DNA of 41,209 bases, from NCBI GenBank assembly GCA_016882285.1, contig VGQS01000007.1, forward strand, positions 1-41,209. Reading direction: 5' to 3'. A program made the translations under genes and the position numbers. A model generated the notes under the pieces. That model did no database searches. It had not been told where the DNA came from and worked only from the letters and a program-made list of their open reading frames with translations. This DNA is from Cyanobacteria bacterium K_DeepCast_35m_m2_155 (lineage in GTDB: Bacteria; Cyanobacteriota; Cyanobacteriia; PCC-6307; Cyanobiaceae). This document shows, piece after piece, positions 17,298 through 27,056 of the stretch (positions are counted from its first letter, which is position 1; each line of letters starts with the position of its first letter).

Positions 17298-17654
17298 ATG
17301 GCGACTGCAACCCCCAAGGCCAAAACGCCTGTGCGCATCAAGATGCGCATCAAGAAGGGTGACACCGTGCAGGTGATCGCCGGCAAGGACAAGGGCAAGA
17401 CCGGTGAGGTCCTGCGCACCCTTCCCTACGAGAACCGCATCGTGGTGCAGGGCATCAACCTGCGCACCCGCCACGTCAAGCCCACGCAAGAGGGCGAAAC
17501 CGGCCGCATCGTCACCGAGGAAGCATCTCTGCATGCCTCCAACGTGATGCTCTACTCGACCACCAAGCAGGTGGCCAGCCGCGTGGAGATCGTCGTCGAG
17601 AAAGACGGCACCAAAAAGCGCCGCCTCAAGAAGACGGGGGAAATCCTCGATTGA
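17298..17654 (+). CDS. rplX: 50S ribosomal protein L24
   Basis: The protein has 118 residues with the KOW motif [20 protein letters not shown]. It is an assembly initiator of the large subunit. A Thr/Lys-rich N-terminal extension of about 12 residues ([12 protein letters not shown]) precedes the core. It is followed by a 132-base gap before rplE that has no gene and no clear terminator; an internal promoter there is possible. Confidence 0.97.
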   Translation: MATATPKAKTPVRIKMRIKKGDTVQVIAGKDKGKTGEVLRTLPYENRIVVQGINLRTRHVKPTQEGETGRIVTEEASLHASNVMLYSTTKQVASRVEIVVEKDGTKKRRLKKTGEILD

Positions 17655-17786
17655 GGGATCAGACGCGAACTGACCGTTCATCGCCGAACACAGATCGCAC
17701 CCATCTCTGATCTGCTTCCACTCCGTTCCATTCCTGTTCACCCCAGCTTCTGACAACGCCCAGAAGCGCTCGCCCCCTCCCCCGTC

Positions 17787-18326
17787 ATGTCACTGAAACA
17801 GCGCTACCGGGAGACGATCCAGCCCAAGTTGCTGAAAGATCTCAGTCTCTCCAACGTCCATGAGGTCCCCAAGGTGGTGAAAGTCACCGTCAACCGGGGT
17901 CTCGGCGAAGCCGCCCAGAATGCCAAGGCTCTGGAAGCCTCGATCGCCGAACTGGCCAACATCACCGGCCAGAAGGTCGTGGTGACCCGAGCCAAAAAGG
18001 CCATCGCCGGTTTCAAGATCCGCGCCGGCATGCCGATCGGCGTCGCTGTCACCCTGCGCGGTGATCGCATGTACGCCTTCCTGGAGCGCCTGATTCACCT
18101 GGCCCTGCCACGCATTCGCGACTTCCGCGGCGTGAGCCCCAAGAGCTTTGACGGTCGGGGCAACTACACCCTCGGCATCCGCGAACAGATCATCTTCCCT
18201 GAGATCTCCTTCGACAAGATCGATGCGATTCGGGGGATGGACGTCACCATCGTGACCACAGCCCGTAACGACGAAGAGGGCCGGGCCCTCCTCCGCGAGA
18301 TGGGAATGCCGTTCCGCAGCAACTGA
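17787..18326 (+). CDS. rplE: 50S ribosomal protein L5
   Basis: The protein has 179 residues. It contains the [20 protein letters not shown] region and the L5 signature [20 protein letters not shown]. It binds 5S rRNA and contacts P-site tRNA. In E. coli rpsN (S14) follows; here rpsH follows directly. Confidence 0.98.
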   Translation: MSLKQRYRETIQPKLLKDLSLSNVHEVPKVVKVTVNRGLGEAAQNAKALEASIAELANITGQKVVVTRAKKAIAGFKIRAGMPIGVAVTLRGDRMYAFLERLIHLALPRIRDFRGVSPKSFDGRGNYTLGIREQIIFPEISFDKIDAIRGMDVTIVTTARNDEEGRALLREMGMPFRSN

Positions 18327-18346
18327 GCCCTCTTCCGGACACGACC

Positions 18347-18748
18347 ATGGCAAACCACGACCCGATTTCAGACATGCTCACCCGCATTCGCAATGCGAGT
18401 GAGAAGCGTCACGAGACCACCAAGATCCCAGCCTCACGGCTGCTGCGCAACATCGCCAATGTGCTGCAGCAGGAAGGCTTCATCGCAGGCATCAGCGAAG
18501 AAGGCGACGGCGTGCAGAAGCAACTGGTGCTCGAACTCAAGTACAGCGGCAAGCACCGTCTGCCCACGATTCGCTCGGTGCAGCGGGTGAGCAAGCCTGG
18601 CCTGCGCATCTACAAAAACAACCGTCAGCTTCCCAAGGTCCTCGGAGGCCTTGGGGTGGCCATCATCTCCACCTCCAAAGGTGTGATGAGCGACCGCGAT
18701 GCCCGCAAGCAGGGCGTCGGCGGCGAAGTGCTCTGCTACGTCTACTGA
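18347..18748 (+). CDS. rpsH: 30S ribosomal protein S8
   Basis: This 133-residue protein starts [17 protein letters not shown] and has the C-terminal signature [20 protein letters not shown]. It is a primary 16S rRNA binder and the translational repressor of the spc operon in E. coli; such control is not evident here. Confidence 0.98.
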   Translation: MANHDPISDMLTRIRNASEKRHETTKIPASRLLRNIANVLQQEGFIAGISEEGDGVQKQLVLELKYSGKHRLPTIRSVQRVSKPGLRIYKNNRQLPKVLGGLGVAIISTSKGVMSDRDARKQGVGGEVLCYVY

Positions 18749-18765
18749 TCCTGGGAGGTTGAACC

Positions 18766-19305
18766 ATGTCACGTATTGGTAAGTCACCGATTCCGATTCC
18801 CGACAAGGTGAGCGTGAGCCTCAATGGCCTCGCCGTCACCGTGAAGGGGCCGAAGGGCGAACTCAGCCGCACCCTGCCGGACGGCGTCGAAATCGCCCAG
18901 GACGGCAACACTCTGGTGGTCTCCCCCAGCAACAGCAGCCGCCGCTCGCGTGAGCGCCACGGTCTCTGCCGCACCCTCGTGGCCAACATGGTCGAGGGCG
19001 TCAGCCAGGGCTACATCCGCAAACTCGAGATCGTCGGCGTGGGTTATCGCGCCGCGGTTCAGGGCAAAAAGCTGGTGGTCAGCGCCGGCTACAGCCACCA
19101 GATCGAAATGGTGCCCCCCGATGGCGTCACCTTCGCCGTCGAAAACAACACCTCCGTTTCGGTCTCCGGTGCCGACAAGGAGCTGGTGGGCAATGAAGCC
19201 GCCAAAGTCAGAGCCATTCGTCCGCCAGAGCCTTACAAGGGCAAGGGCATCAAGTACGAAGGTGAGCGCATCCTGCGCAAGGCCGGTAAGACCGGTAAGA
19301 AATAA
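18766..19305 (+). CDS. rplF: 50S ribosomal protein L6
   Basis: The protein has 179 residues, starting [15 protein letters not shown], with two L6 repeats. The C-terminal signature is [17 protein letters not shown]. It sits near the factor-binding site. GGGAGG precedes the start. Confidence 0.98.
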   Translation: MSRIGKSPIPIPDKVSVSLNGLAVTVKGPKGELSRTLPDGVEIAQDGNTLVVSPSNSSRRSRERHGLCRTLVANMVEGVSQGYIRKLEIVGVGYRAAVQGKKLVVSAGYSHQIEMVPPDGVTFAVENNTSVSVSGADKELVGNEAAKVRAIRPPEPYKGKGIKYEGERILRKAGKTGKK

Positions 19306-19337
19306 GGCCCGAGCGAGCGTCACCCCTTCGTATTCCT

Positions 19338-19703
19338 ATGTCTTCCCTCTCTCGCAAACAGCAGACTCAGAAGCGCCACCGGCGCCTGCGTCGCAACCTG
19401 AACGGCACCGCCGAGCGTCCACGCCTGGCCGTGTTCCGCTCCAACAACCACATCTACGCGCAACTCATCGACGACGCAGCGCAGAGCACGCTCTGTGCCG
19501 CGTCGACCCTCGACAAGGATCTGCGCACCAGCATCAAGACCAGCGCCACCTGCGACGCCTCAGTCGCGGTGGGGCAGCTCGTCGCCAAACGTGCCCTTGC
19601 CAAGGGCATCTCCCAGGTGGTCTTCGATCGCGGCGGCAACCTGTACCACGGCCGGGTCAAGGCCCTGGCTGACGCCGCCCGGGAAGCGGGCCTTCAGTTC
19701 TGA
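19338..19703 (+). CDS. rplR: 50S ribosomal protein L18
   Basis: The protein has 121 residues. The basic N-terminus [19 protein letters not shown] and the core [20 protein letters not shown] identify L18, which carries 5S rRNA into the large subunit with L5. The end [19 protein letters not shown] is conserved. Confidence 0.98.
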   Translation: MSSLSRKQQTQKRHRRLRRNLNGTAERPRLAVFRSNNHIYAQLIDDAAQSTLCAASTLDKDLRTSIKTSATCDASVAVGQLVAKRALAKGISQVVFDRGGNLYHGRVKALADAAREAGLQF

Positions 19704-19717
19704 TCCCTGCTCTCACC

Positions 19718-20374
19718 ATGACCGAAACCAACGACCAAGTTCAAACGAACGACATTCCGGCCGCATCTGATGTGCCGGCAGCTGCTGAAGGTCAGCAGGA
19801 ACGCCGCGGCGGACGCGGCGAAGGCCGTGGCGGCGACCGCCGCGGTGGCGGGGGCCGCGGCCGCGGTGACCGCCGCGGCGGCCAGGAGCGCGACTCCGAA
19901 TGGCAGGAGCGGGTGGTGCAAATCCGCCGGGTCTCCAAGACCGTCAAAGGCGGCAAGAAGATGAGCTTCCGCGCCATCGTCATTGTCGGCAATGAGCGCG
20001 GCCAGGTCGGTGTTGGCGTCGGCAAGGCCGGCGACGTCATCGGTGCTGTGCGCAAGGGCGTGGCTGACGGCAAGAAGCATCTGGTCAAGGTGCCCCTGAC
20101 CCGTCACAACTCGATTCCGACGCTCAGCAACGGCCGCGATGGCGCTGCCAGCGTGCTGATCCGTCCGGCTGCCCCCGGTACGGGTGTGATTGCGGGCGGT
20201 TCGATCCGCACGGTGCTCGAGCTGGCCGGCATCAAAAACGTGCTCGCCAAGCGCCTGGGTTCCAAGACCCCTCTCAACAACGCCCGCGCCGCCATGGAAG
20301 CCCTGGCTGCGCTGCGCACCCACAAGGAGACCGCCAAGGAGCGGGGCATCTCCCTCGAGCAGATCTACTCCTGA
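19718..20374 (+). CDS. rpsE: 30S ribosomal protein S5 with Arg/Gly-rich N-terminal extension
   Basis: The protein is 218 residues, against about 165 in E. coli. The S5 core starts near residue 60: [20 protein letters not shown], then [20 protein letters not shown]. Residues 29-55 are an RGG-type stretch ([20 protein letters not shown] and on) after an acidic, Ala-rich leader. S5 shapes the mRNA channel and decoding accuracy. The RG-rich tail could bind RNA; this is inference. rpmD (L30), which follows rpsE in E. coli, is absent. Confidence 0.97.
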   Translation: MTETNDQVQTNDIPAASDVPAAAEGQQERRGGRGEGRGGDRRGGGGRGRGDRRGGQERDSEWQERVVQIRRVSKTVKGGKKMSFRAIVIVGNERGQVGVGVGKAGDVIGAVRKGVADGKKHLVKVPLTRHNSIPTLSNGRDGAASVLIRPAAPGTGVIAGGSIRTVLELAGIKNVLAKRLGSKTPLNNARAAMEALAALRTHKETAKERGISLEQIYS

Positions 20375-20385
20375 GGTCCCACCCC

Positions 20386-20838
20386 ATGTCGATGAATCTC
20401 CAATCTCTCAAGGCCAATGCCGGCGCACGGCGCCGCAAACTGCGCAAGGGCCGTGGCATCGCCGCTGGCCAAGGCGCCAGCTGCGGCTTTGGCATGCGGG
20501 GCCAGAAGTCCCGCTCAGGTCGTCCCACCCGCCCAGGCTTTGAAGGCGGCCAGATGCCCCTGTACCGCCGGGTGCCCAAGCTCAAGCACTTCCCGCTGGT
20601 GAACCCCAAGGCCTTCACCGTGGTGAATGTCGCCAAGCTTGCAGAGCTCAAGGCGGGCAGCACCGTGAGCCTTGACTCGCTCGTCAAAGACGGCATTGTC
20701 ACCAGCCCCAAGCATCCCCTCAAGATTCTTGGAACCGGTGAACTCAAGGTGAAACTGACGGTTCAGGCTGCCGCCTTTACCGCCAGCGCCCGCGCCAAGA
20801 TTGAAGCGGCTGGAGGCAGCTGCGAAATCACCGCCTGA
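20386..20838 (+). CDS. rplO: 50S ribosomal protein L15
   Basis: The protein has 150 residues, starting [18 protein letters not shown]; the second Met (20392) is an alternative start. It contains the Gly/Arg-rich segment [20 protein letters not shown] and the [14 protein letters not shown] signature. It is a late assembly protein of the large subunit. A terminator-like hairpin lies 30 bases downstream. Confidence 0.97.
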   Translation: MSMNLQSLKANAGARRRKLRKGRGIAAGQGASCGFGMRGQKSRSGRPTRPGFEGGQMPLYRRVPKLKHFPLVNPKAFTVVNVAKLAELKAGSTVSLDSLVKDGIVTSPKHPLKILGTGELKVKLTVQAAAFTASARAKIEAAGGSCEITA

Positions 20839-20868
20839 ACCGAGGCCTTCACGCCGGCCTAGGGTCGT

Positions 20869-20908
20869 AGCCGTCTGCTGGCCCTTTTGCCTGGCAGGCG
20901 GCTTTTTT
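20869..20908 (+). terminator. Intrinsic terminator/attenuator between rplO and secY
   Basis: AGCCGTCTGC and GCAGGCGGCT form a 10-bp stem with one G-T pair around a 15-base loop, and the stem is followed by six T. It lies inside the operon, so it probably ends only part of the transcripts and lowers secY-adk expression, or secY has its own promoter in the 72 bases after it. Confidence 0.8.
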
Positions 20909-20979
20909 GCACTGAGCTGCGGCCTGCGCCGCAACAGCGCGTGCAGCCGTTTCTGATCACTCCCTCATTCGCGAACACC

Positions 20980-22299
20980 ATGCTTGTCAGCCGGGGACGC
21001 AACCCCAGCGCCGGGGAAATCTTCAGCCAGCTCTTCCAGTCCAAAGGACTGCGCGAGCGGGTGATCACCACCTTGGGGCTGCTGCTGCTGGTGCGCCTGG
21101 GGATCTACATCCCCGTACCGGGCATCGATCGGGTCGCCTTTCAGGACTTTCTGCAGCGCGGCGGTCAGCTGATCGGCTTTCTCGACATCTTCACCGGCGG
21201 GGGCATTTCCACGCTGGGCATCTTTGCCCTGGGGATCCTGCCGTTCATCAACGCCTCGATCATCATTCAGCTGCTCACCGCAGCATTGCCGCAGCTCGAA
21301 GAACTGCAGAAAAACGAAGGTGAGGCCGGCAGGCGCAAAATCGCGCAGATCACGCGCTACGTGGCGCTCGGCTGGGGGATCCTGCAGAGCACGGTGTTCG
21401 CCCTGATCCTGCGGCAATACGCGACCGAAGGGCTCTCAGAACCTGTCTTTGTCGTGCAGACCGCCCTGGCTCTGGTGACCGGCTCGATGGTGGTGATGTG
21501 GATCAGTGAAGTGATCACTGAGCGGGGGATCGGCCAGGGGGCCTCCCTGGTGATCTTTGTCAACATCGTCGCCACCTTGCCCAAAGCCCTGGGCTCCACC
21601 ATCGAGCTCGCCCAGAGCGGTGACCGCAGCACCGTCGGTGGCATCGTTGTTCTGGCCGCGGTGTTTCTGGTCACGATCGTCGGGATCATCTTTGTGCAAG
21701 AGGGGAACCGCCGCATTCCGATCGTGAGCGCCAAACGCCAGGTCGGTGGCGCCAACCTGCTTGCTGCCCGCCAGAGCTACCTGCCGCTGAAGCTCAATGC
21801 CGGCGGCGTGATGCCGATCATCTTTGCTTCAGCGGTGGTATTCCTGCCCCTGACCATCGCCAACATCACCGGCAGCCCCTGGTTGATCAAGGTGGCGAGC
21901 CTGCTCAACCCCAACAGCAGCACCCCTTGGCTGTACGCCCTTGTGTACTTCGCTCTGATTCTGGGTTTTGGCTTCTTCTACGCCTCGCTGACGGTCAACC
22001 CGATCGACATCGCCACCAATCTCAAGCGCGGTGGGGTTGCGGTTCCAGGGGTGCGGCCAGGTTCGGCAACGGCCCAGTACCTCGGCGCCGTGCAGAACCG
22101 TCTGACCTTGCTGGGCGGTCTGTTCCTGGGGGCGGTGGCGATCATTCCATCGGCCGTTGAAGGTGCCACCCAGGTGCGCACCTTTCAGGGCCTTGGGGCC
22201 ACATCGCTGCTGATCCTGGTGGGCGTGGCCATCGACACCGCCAAACAGGTGCAGACCTATGTGATCTCCCAGCGCTACGAGGGCATGGTGCGGCAGTGA
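20980..22299 (+). CDS. secY: Protein translocase subunit SecY
   Basis: ATG 20980 gives 439 residues. Ten hydrophobic segments can be traced, starting at VITTLGLLLLVRLGIYIPVPG. The conserved stretches are the plug region after GGGISTLGIFALGILPFINA, the cytosolic QKNEGEAGRRKI, ITERGIGQGASLVIF and the C-terminal QRYEGMVRQ. SecY is the pore of the Sec translocon, used in both plasma and thylakoid membranes in cyanobacteria. The frame extends upstream to 20887, but that part overlaps the terminator and is not conserved. Confidence 0.98.
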   Translation: MLVSRGRNPSAGEIFSQLFQSKGLRERVITTLGLLLLVRLGIYIPVPGIDRVAFQDFLQRGGQLIGFLDIFTGGGISTLGIFALGILPFINASIIIQLLTAALPQLEELQKNEGEAGRRKIAQITRYVALGWGILQSTVFALILRQYATEGLSEPVFVVQTALALVTGSMVVMWISEVITERGIGQGASLVIFVNIVATLPKALGSTIELAQSGDRSTVGGIVVLAAVFLVTIVGIIFVQEGNRRIPIVSAKRQVGGANLLAARQSYLPLKLNAGGVMPIIFASAVVFLPLTIANITGSPWLIKVASLLNPNSSTPWLYALVYFALILGFGFFYASLTVNPIDIATNLKRGGVAVPGVRPGSATAQYLGAVQNRLTLLGGLFLGAVAIIPSAVEGATQVRTFQGLGATSLLILVGVAIDTAKQVQTYVISQRYEGMVRQ

Positions 22300-22348
22300 C
22301 CGGGCCGCAGCCTCGTTGTGGCAACGCTTCTTTGATCTTGTTTCAACT

Positions 22349-22903
22349 GTGACCAAACAACGCCTTCTGTTTCTTGGCCCGCCGGGCGCCGGCAAGGGCA
22401 CACAAGCCCAGCAACTCGCCAGTCGCCGCGGCCTTCTGCACCTGTCAACCGGCGATTTGCTGCGCGCTGAAGTCGCTGCCGGTACGGCCCTGGGGGCTGA
22501 AGCCCAGGCGGTCATGGCCCGCGGTGAGCTGGTCAGCGATGCCCTGGTGCTGGCGATTGTGCGCAGCAGGCTCGAGCATCACAGCAGCGGGGGCTGGCTG
22601 CTCGATGGGTTCCCCCGCAACCTGACCCAAGCCGAAGCGCTTGGCAGCCTGCTCAACGAGCTCGGTCAGCCCATTGAGCTGGTGGTGCTTATGGAGCTCG
22701 ACGATGCGCTGCTGATGCAGCGCCTGTTGGGTCGCGGACGCGACGACGACAACGCCGATGTGATCCGCCACAGGCTCGAGGTCTACCGCCAGCAGACCGC
22801 TCCCCTGATTGCTTACTACCGTGAGCGGGGCCTGCTGGAAGCCGTTGATGCCGCTGGCAGCGTCGATGACATCGCTGCGCGCATTGAAGCCCTGCTGGCA
22901 TGA
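22349..22903 (+). CDS. adk: Adenylate kinase, short (LID-less) form
   Basis: The first conserved residue follows GTG 22349, giving 184 residues beginning [19 protein letters not shown]. The P-loop GPPGAGKG is at 10-17, with [20 protein letters not shown] and [19 protein letters not shown] following. The LID insert with its possible zinc cysteines is absent, so it is the short type. It interconverts ATP, ADP and AMP. Extending to 22316 adds non-conserved residues. It follows secY by 49 bases, as in many bacteria. Confidence 0.97.
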   Translation: MTKQRLLFLGPPGAGKGTQAQQLASRRGLLHLSTGDLLRAEVAAGTALGAEAQAVMARGELVSDALVLAIVRSRLEHHSSGGWLLDGFPRNLTQAEALGSLLNELGQPIELVVLMELDDALLMQRLLGRGRDDDNADVIRHRLEVYRQQTAPLIAYYRERGLLEAVDAAGSVDDIAARIEALLA

Positions 22904-22974
22904 GCCGACCTGAGCTTGGGTGGTTGACCCATGTGATAGGTTGGCGGTTTGCAAATTCGGAGAGCACAACGCCC

Positions 22975-23088
22975 ATGAAGGTGCGTGCCTCAGTCAAGAA
23001 AATGTGCGACAAGTGCCGGGTGATTCGTCGCCACGGCCGGGTCATGGTGATCTGCGCCAACCCCAAGCACAAGCAGCGTCAGGGCTGA
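22975..23088 (+). CDS. rpmJ: 50S ribosomal protein L36
   Basis: This 37-residue zinc-ribbon protein reads [20 protein letters not shown], with the second metal ligands in [13 protein letters not shown] (C-x2-C, then C and H). It is the zinc-binding type. infA, which often precedes rpmJ, is not in the 71 bases between adk and this gene. Confidence 0.97.
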   Translation: MKVRASVKKMCDKCRVIRRHGRVMVICANPKHKQRQG

Positions 23089-23151
23089 TCCTGATCTGCC
23101 GCTGCCCCCTTGGGCAGCTCCAACACTGAACCTTTCGACTTCAAATCCCAC

Positions 23152-23517
23152 GTGGCAAGGATCGCCGGCGTTGATATCCCTCGCGACAAGCGGGTCGAAA
23201 TCGCCCTCACCTACGTGTACGGCATCGGCCTGACGCGTGCTCAGAAAATTCTCGCCAAAACAGGCGTGAATCCCGATACACGCGTCAAGGATCTCAGCGA
23301 CGCCGATGTGCAGAAACTGCGCGGTGCCGCTGAGGGCTTCACCCTCGAAGGTGACCTGCGCCGCCAGGAGGGCATGGCCCTCAAGCGTCTGCAGGACATC
23401 GGCTGCCTGCGCGGCCGTCGCCATCGCCTCGGCCTGCCGGTGCGTGGTCAACGCACCCGGACCAATGCGCGCACCCGCCGTGGCGCCCGCAAAACCGTTG
23501 CCGGTAAGAAGAAGTAA
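23152..23517 (+). CDS. rpsM: 30S ribosomal protein S13
   Basis: The protein starts at GTG 23152 with 121 residues: [19 protein letters not shown], then [12 protein letters not shown]. The C-terminal basic tail [20 protein letters not shown] contacts P-site tRNA. An upstream frame start at 23110 adds 14 non-conserved residues. A 159-base gap to rpsK follows and holds a perfect hairpin. Confidence 0.97.
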   Translation: MARIAGVDIPRDKRVEIALTYVYGIGLTRAQKILAKTGVNPDTRVKDLSDADVQKLRGAAEGFTLEGDLRRQEGMALKRLQDIGCLRGRRHRLGLPVRGQRTRTNARTRRGARKTVAGKKK

Positions 23518-23593
23518 GGCCTGCCTTACGCGAAACCAGCGCTGCTCTGCCCAGGCAGATCTCCAGCTGCGTTTCCCCACCGCTCTGCCGCCT

Positions 23594-23613
23594 GACCGTC
23601 CCAACGGACGGTC
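23594..23613 (+). repeat. Perfect hairpin in the rpsM-rpsK gap
   Basis: GACCGTCC and GGACGGTC form an 8-bp stem around a CAAC loop. No T-run follows. It lies in a 159-base gene-free gap that is unusually long for this operon. It may be an RNA-processing, pausing or regulatory site. Confidence 0.5.
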
Positions 23614-23676
23614 GATGCGTCACCAGAGCGTTCTCCGTTCTCCCGATCACCTCCTGCTTCGTGCAGGCCTCCCTCC

Positions 23677-24069
23677 ATGGCCAAGCCCGCCAAAAAATCA
23701 GGTCCCAAAAAGGCCAAACGCAATGTGCCCAACGGTGTTGCGCACATTCAAAGCACGTTCAACAACACCATCGTGTCGATCACCGATACCGCTGGTGAAG
23801 TGATCAGCTGGAGCTCCGCAGGCGCCAGCGGCTTCAAAGGCGCCCGCAAAGGAACTCCCTTTGCCGCCCAGACCGCTGCTGAAGCCGCCGCCCGCCGTGC
23901 GCTCGAGCAAGGCATGCGTCAGATCGAAGTCTTGGTGCGTGGTCCTGGCTCAGGTCGTGAAACCGCCATTCGCGCCCTGCAGGTGGCCGGCCTTGAAATC
24001 ACCCTGATCCGCGACGTCACTCCACTGCCCCACAACGGCTGCCGCCGCGCCAAGCGTCGTCGCGTCTGA
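23677..24069 (+). CDS. rpsK: 30S ribosomal protein S11
   Basis: The protein has 130 residues. The basic N-terminus is [20 protein letters not shown], followed by [16 protein letters not shown]. The C-terminal signature [18 protein letters not shown] is complete. S11 lies on the platform near the mRNA exit. rpsD (S4), which follows in E. coli, is absent. Confidence 0.98.
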   Translation: MAKPAKKSGPKKAKRNVPNGVAHIQSTFNNTIVSITDTAGEVISWSSAGASGFKGARKGTPFAAQTAAEAAARRALEQGMRQIEVLVRGPGSGRETAIRALQVAGLEITLIRDVTPLPHNGCRRAKRRRV

Positions 24070-24117
24070 CGACCCTTTCGCCCCAGGCGCTTCAACCCTT
24101 TTTGCCCCCTTTCGACC

Positions 24118-25056
24118 GTGCTGCAGTACCAAATCGATCGCATCGAGCACCAGGTCGCTGCCGACCGCTCCCAGACCGGCGTGTTCCTGATTGGCCCGCT
24201 TGAGCGGGGTCAGGCCACCACGCTGGGCAACTCCCTGCGACGGGTGTTGATCGGTGCACTCGAAGGCAGTGCCATCACCGCGGTGAGAATCGGTGGTGTC
24301 AATCACGAATACGCCACCATCCCCGGTGTGCGTGAAGACGTCCTCGACATCCTGCTCAACTGCAAGGAAATCGCTGTCAACAGCCGAAACCGTGAGCTGG
24401 AGATCGGCCGTCTGTCGGTCAATGGCCCGACCACTGTCAAGGCTTCTGACCTGCAGTTCTCTTCACAGGTGCAGGTGATTGATGGTGACCGCGCTATTGC
24501 CACCGTCGCCAAGGGTCACAGCCTCGAAATGGAGGTCCACGTCGAGCGTGGCGTTGGCTATCGCCCCGTCGATCGCCATGCCGAAGACACCAGCGCCATC
24601 GATCTGTTGCAGATCGATGCGGTGTTCAAACCCGTCAAGCGCGTCAACTACAGCGTTGATGAAACGGCGGTAGGCGAGGGCGGCTCAGCCCGCGAGCGCC
24701 TGCGCCTTGAAATCGAAACCAACGGCAGCATCACCCCCGATGACGCCATGGCCCAGGCGGCCAACCAGCTGATTGCGCTGTTTCAGCCCCTGGCCAGCCT
24801 CACCATGGTGGATGAGCCTGGCCTGGAGCCCGAGCCCTCGGCCGAGGCACAGATCCCCCTGGAGGAACTCAATCTCTCCGTGCGGGCCTACAACTGCCTC
24901 AAGCGCGCTCAGGTCAACTCCGTGTCTGATCTGATGGGCTTCAGCTACGAGGATCTCCTCGAAATCAAGAACTTCGGCTCCAAATCGGCCGATGAAGTGA
25001 TCGAAGCGCTCGAGCGCATCGGCATCACCCTGCCCCAGAGCCGCACCAGCGTCTGA
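24118..25056 (+). CDS. rpoA: DNA-directed RNA polymerase subunit alpha
   Basis: The protein starts at GTG 24118 with 312 residues. The N-terminal domain has [20 protein letters not shown], needed for dimerisation and core assembly. A Pro/Glu-rich linker follows ([14 protein letters not shown]). The C-terminal domain reads [20 protein letters not shown] and [19 protein letters not shown], which bind UP elements and activators. It is nested between rpsK and rplQ as usual. Confidence 0.98.
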   Translation: MLQYQIDRIEHQVAADRSQTGVFLIGPLERGQATTLGNSLRRVLIGALEGSAITAVRIGGVNHEYATIPGVREDVLDILLNCKEIAVNSRNRELEIGRLSVNGPTTVKASDLQFSSQVQVIDGDRAIATVAKGHSLEMEVHVERGVGYRPVDRHAEDTSAIDLLQIDAVFKPVKRVNYSVDETAVGEGGSARERLRLEIETNGSITPDDAMAQAANQLIALFQPLASLTMVDEPGLEPEPSAEAQIPLEELNLSVRAYNCLKRAQVNSVSDLMGFSYEDLLEIKNFGSKSADEVIEALERIGITLPQSRTSV

Positions 25057-25107
25057 GGCCTGCCTCCTTAACGGCTTCGCCACCTATCCGCCGACCCCCC
25101 TGAGACC

Positions 25108-25458
25108 ATGCGACACCAGTGCCGAGTTCCCCAGCTGGGACGTCCTGCCGACCAACGCAAAGCCATGCTGCGCGGGCTCACCACGCAGCTGATTCGCGAG
25201 GGCCGGGTCACCACCACCAAGGCACGCGCCAAGGCGTTGCGTGACGAAGCCGAGCGGATGATCACGCTGGCCAAGGACGGCAGCCTGGCTGCCCGCCGCC
25301 GGGCCATCGGTTACATCTACGACAAGCAGCTTGTGCACTCGCTGTTTGATAAGGCTCAAGAGCGTTACGGGGACCGCAATGGCGGCTACACCCGCATCAT
25401 TCGCACCGTGCCCCGCCGCGGCGACAACGCCGAAATGGCGATCATCGAACTGGTCTGA
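25108..25458 (+). CDS. rplQ: 50S ribosomal protein L17
   Basis: The protein has 116 residues, starting [20 protein letters not shown]. It contains [20 protein letters not shown] and ends [18 protein letters not shown], the L17 pattern. The truA frame begins around its 3' end with an unclear start. Confidence 0.98.
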   Translation: MRHQCRVPQLGRPADQRKAMLRGLTTQLIREGRVTTTKARAKALRDEAERMITLAKDGSLAARRRAIGYIYDKQLVHSLFDKAQERYGDRNGGYTRIIRTVPRRGDNAEMAIIELV

Positions 25459-26302
25459 GGGGACGACGGCTCTGCGGCGCATTGCCCTCTGCCTGCAATA
25501 CGACGGCTCAGCCTTTCATGGCTGGCAACGCCAGCGCAATGCACCCAGCGTGCAACAGACCCTCGAAGAGGCCCTGGGGAAACTCGATCCCGCAGGGCCT
25601 TCGCTGTGTGTGGCAGCAGGGCGTACCGACACCGGGGTGCATGCCGCCGCCCAGGTGGTGCATTTTGATTGCGCGGGGCCGATCCCCCCGCAGCGCTGGC
25701 CAAAAGCACTCAATGGACGGCTGCCACAAACGATTCGTGTGCGAGCCGCCCGTGCCGTAGAGCCCGATTGGCATGCCTGCTATAGCGCCAGTTACAGGCG
25801 CTATCGCTACACGCTCTACAACGGCCGGCTGCCGAATCTGTTTCTGCAGTCGTGGTGCTGGCACCGTTACCAGCAGCGGCTCGACACCGACGCCATGGAG
25901 GCGGTGCTGCAAGCCATGCTCGGCACCCACGATTTTTCGGCGTTCATGCGCGCCGGCAGCCGGCGCCAGAACGGCATTACCACGCTGCAGCAGGTGCAGG
26001 TGCTGCGCCAGGGCGATCTGATCAGTGTGGACCTGCAGGCCAGCGGCTTTCTCTACGGCATGGTGCGCCTGTTGATGGGGCAGTTGGTGGCTGTGGGCGA
26101 AGCACGCCTGACACCCGAAGTGCTGCTGCAGCGTTGGCGAAGCCAGCAACGCAGCGCCATCAAAGAAGCTGCTCCAGCCCAGGGCTTGTGCCTGCTGGAG
26201 GTGGGCTATCCCCAGGCTGTGTTTGAACCTTCAGAGTGTTACGCTTGTCAACCGCGGTTTCAGCTGGATGTTTGTGATCCACCGTTGAATCCGGTTGCCT
26301 GA
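25379..26302 (+). CDS. truA: tRNA pseudouridine(38-40) synthase TruA; start codon uncertain
   Basis: The conserved region begins [20 protein letters not shown] at about 25475. The catalytic motif is [18 protein letters not shown] with the active Asp in RTDTG. Further matches are [33 protein letters not shown] and [15 protein letters not shown]. TruA makes pseudouridine in the anticodon stem of many tRNAs. No ATG, GTG or TTG lies in frame between the rplQ stop and the conserved start. The nearest in-frame ATG is 25379, 80 bases inside rplQ, and would add about 32 non-conserved residues. A CTG at 25472, nine bases after GAGGGG, or an ATT at 25481 could be a non-standard start. I give the ATG position for lack of a better conventional choice. 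Confidence 0.9.
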   Translation: MAATPASFAPCPAAATTPKWRSSNWSEGTTALRRIALCLQYDGSAFHGWQRQRNAPSVQQTLEEALGKLDPAGPSLCVAAGRTDTGVHAAAQVVHFDCAGPIPPQRWPKALNGRLPQTIRVRAARAVEPDWHACYSASYRRYRYTLYNGRLPNLFLQSWCWHRYQQRLDTDAMEAVLQAMLGTHDFSAFMRAGSRRQNGITTLQQVQVLRQGDLISVDLQASGFLYGMVRLLMGQLVAVGEARLTPEVLLQRWRSQQRSAIKEAAPAQGLCLLEVGYPQAVFEPSECYACQPRFQLDVCDPPLNPVA

Positions 26303-26603
26303 CTCTGGAACACCTTCAGCCTTGGGGCTTGGGTTTTGGATGCTTCAGGCAATTGGCCTCAGCGACAGATTGCAACGTCAGTTCCGCGTCACTGCAGAGC
26401 CTTCGGGCCCTCTGCCGACCGCCTCCACCACCAGCGCTGCAGATTGCAGCCATCAACGGGTCGAGAGAGCGGCCATTGCCCTTGCTTCAAGGCCCTGACC
26501 GGCCGGGAAGTAAGGTCAATCCAGGTCCTACTGCCAGGCTCGACACCAGGCAGCACGGCATTCCGATCACCGGCCCGGCAACGACCGGACCCCACGCGGC
26601 GAC
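26303..26603 (+). other. Gene-free leader region before rplM with possible RNA structure
   Basis: No coding sequence is supported in these 301 bases. The stretch GCAGAGCC-TTCG-GG with CTCTGC (26393-26415) can form a UUCG-capped hairpin, CTGCAGATTGCAG (26437-26449) a small one, and TCGAG/CTCGA (26461-26465 with 26539-26543) could close a larger domain. I compared it with SRP RNA because of GGGAAGTAAGGTC, but the diagnostic GGAAGG-AGCAGC pattern is missing. It probably contains a promoter or leader for rplM-rpsI-rpmE-prfA. Confidence 0.4.
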
Positions 26604-27056
26604 ATGAACAAGACACCCCTACCGTCCAGCGACACCCTCGAGCGCCAGTGGTTCCTGGTTGACGCCGAGAACCAGACCCTCGGCCGCCTGGCCAGTGAGG
26701 TGGCTCAGGTGCTGCGGGGCAAGAACAAGCCCTGCTACACCCCCCATCTCGACACGGGTGACTTCGTGATCGTGATCAACGCCGACAAGATCCGGGTGAG
26801 CGGCAACAAGCCGACCCAGAAGCTGTACCGCCGCCACTCAGGTCGGCCGGGTGGCATGAAGACCGAGACCTTTGCCCACCTGCAGGCCCGCCTGCCTGAG
26901 CGCATCGTCGAAAAGGCGATCAAGGGGATGCTGCCCCACAACGCCCTGGGCCGTCAGCTGTTCCGCAAGCTCAAGGTTTACCGCGGAACTGAGCACCCCC
27001 ATAGCGCCCAGCAGCCCACCGTTCTCGCCCTCAATCCTTCCGCTTCCGCCCAATGA
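26604..27056 (+). CDS. rplM: 50S ribosomal protein L13
   Basis: The protein has 150 residues. The signature [20 protein letters not shown] is followed by [26 protein letters not shown] and [20 protein letters not shown]13 is an early large-subunit assembly protein. The end overlaps the rpsI start by 4 bases (ATGA), showing coupled translation. Confidence 0.98.
   Translation: MNKTPLPSSDTLERQWFLVDAENQTLGRLASEVAQVLRGKNKPCYTPHLDTGDFVIVINADKIRVSGNKPTQKLYRRHSGRPGGMKTETFAHLQARLPERIVEKAIKGMLPHNALGRQLFRKLKVYRGTEHPHSAQQPTVLALNPSASAQ

Noticed and set aside
26460-26560. Possible signal recognition particle RNA
   Set aside because: The sequence has GGGAAGTAAGGTC but not the diagnostic GGAAGG followed by AGCAGC of the SRP RNA core.
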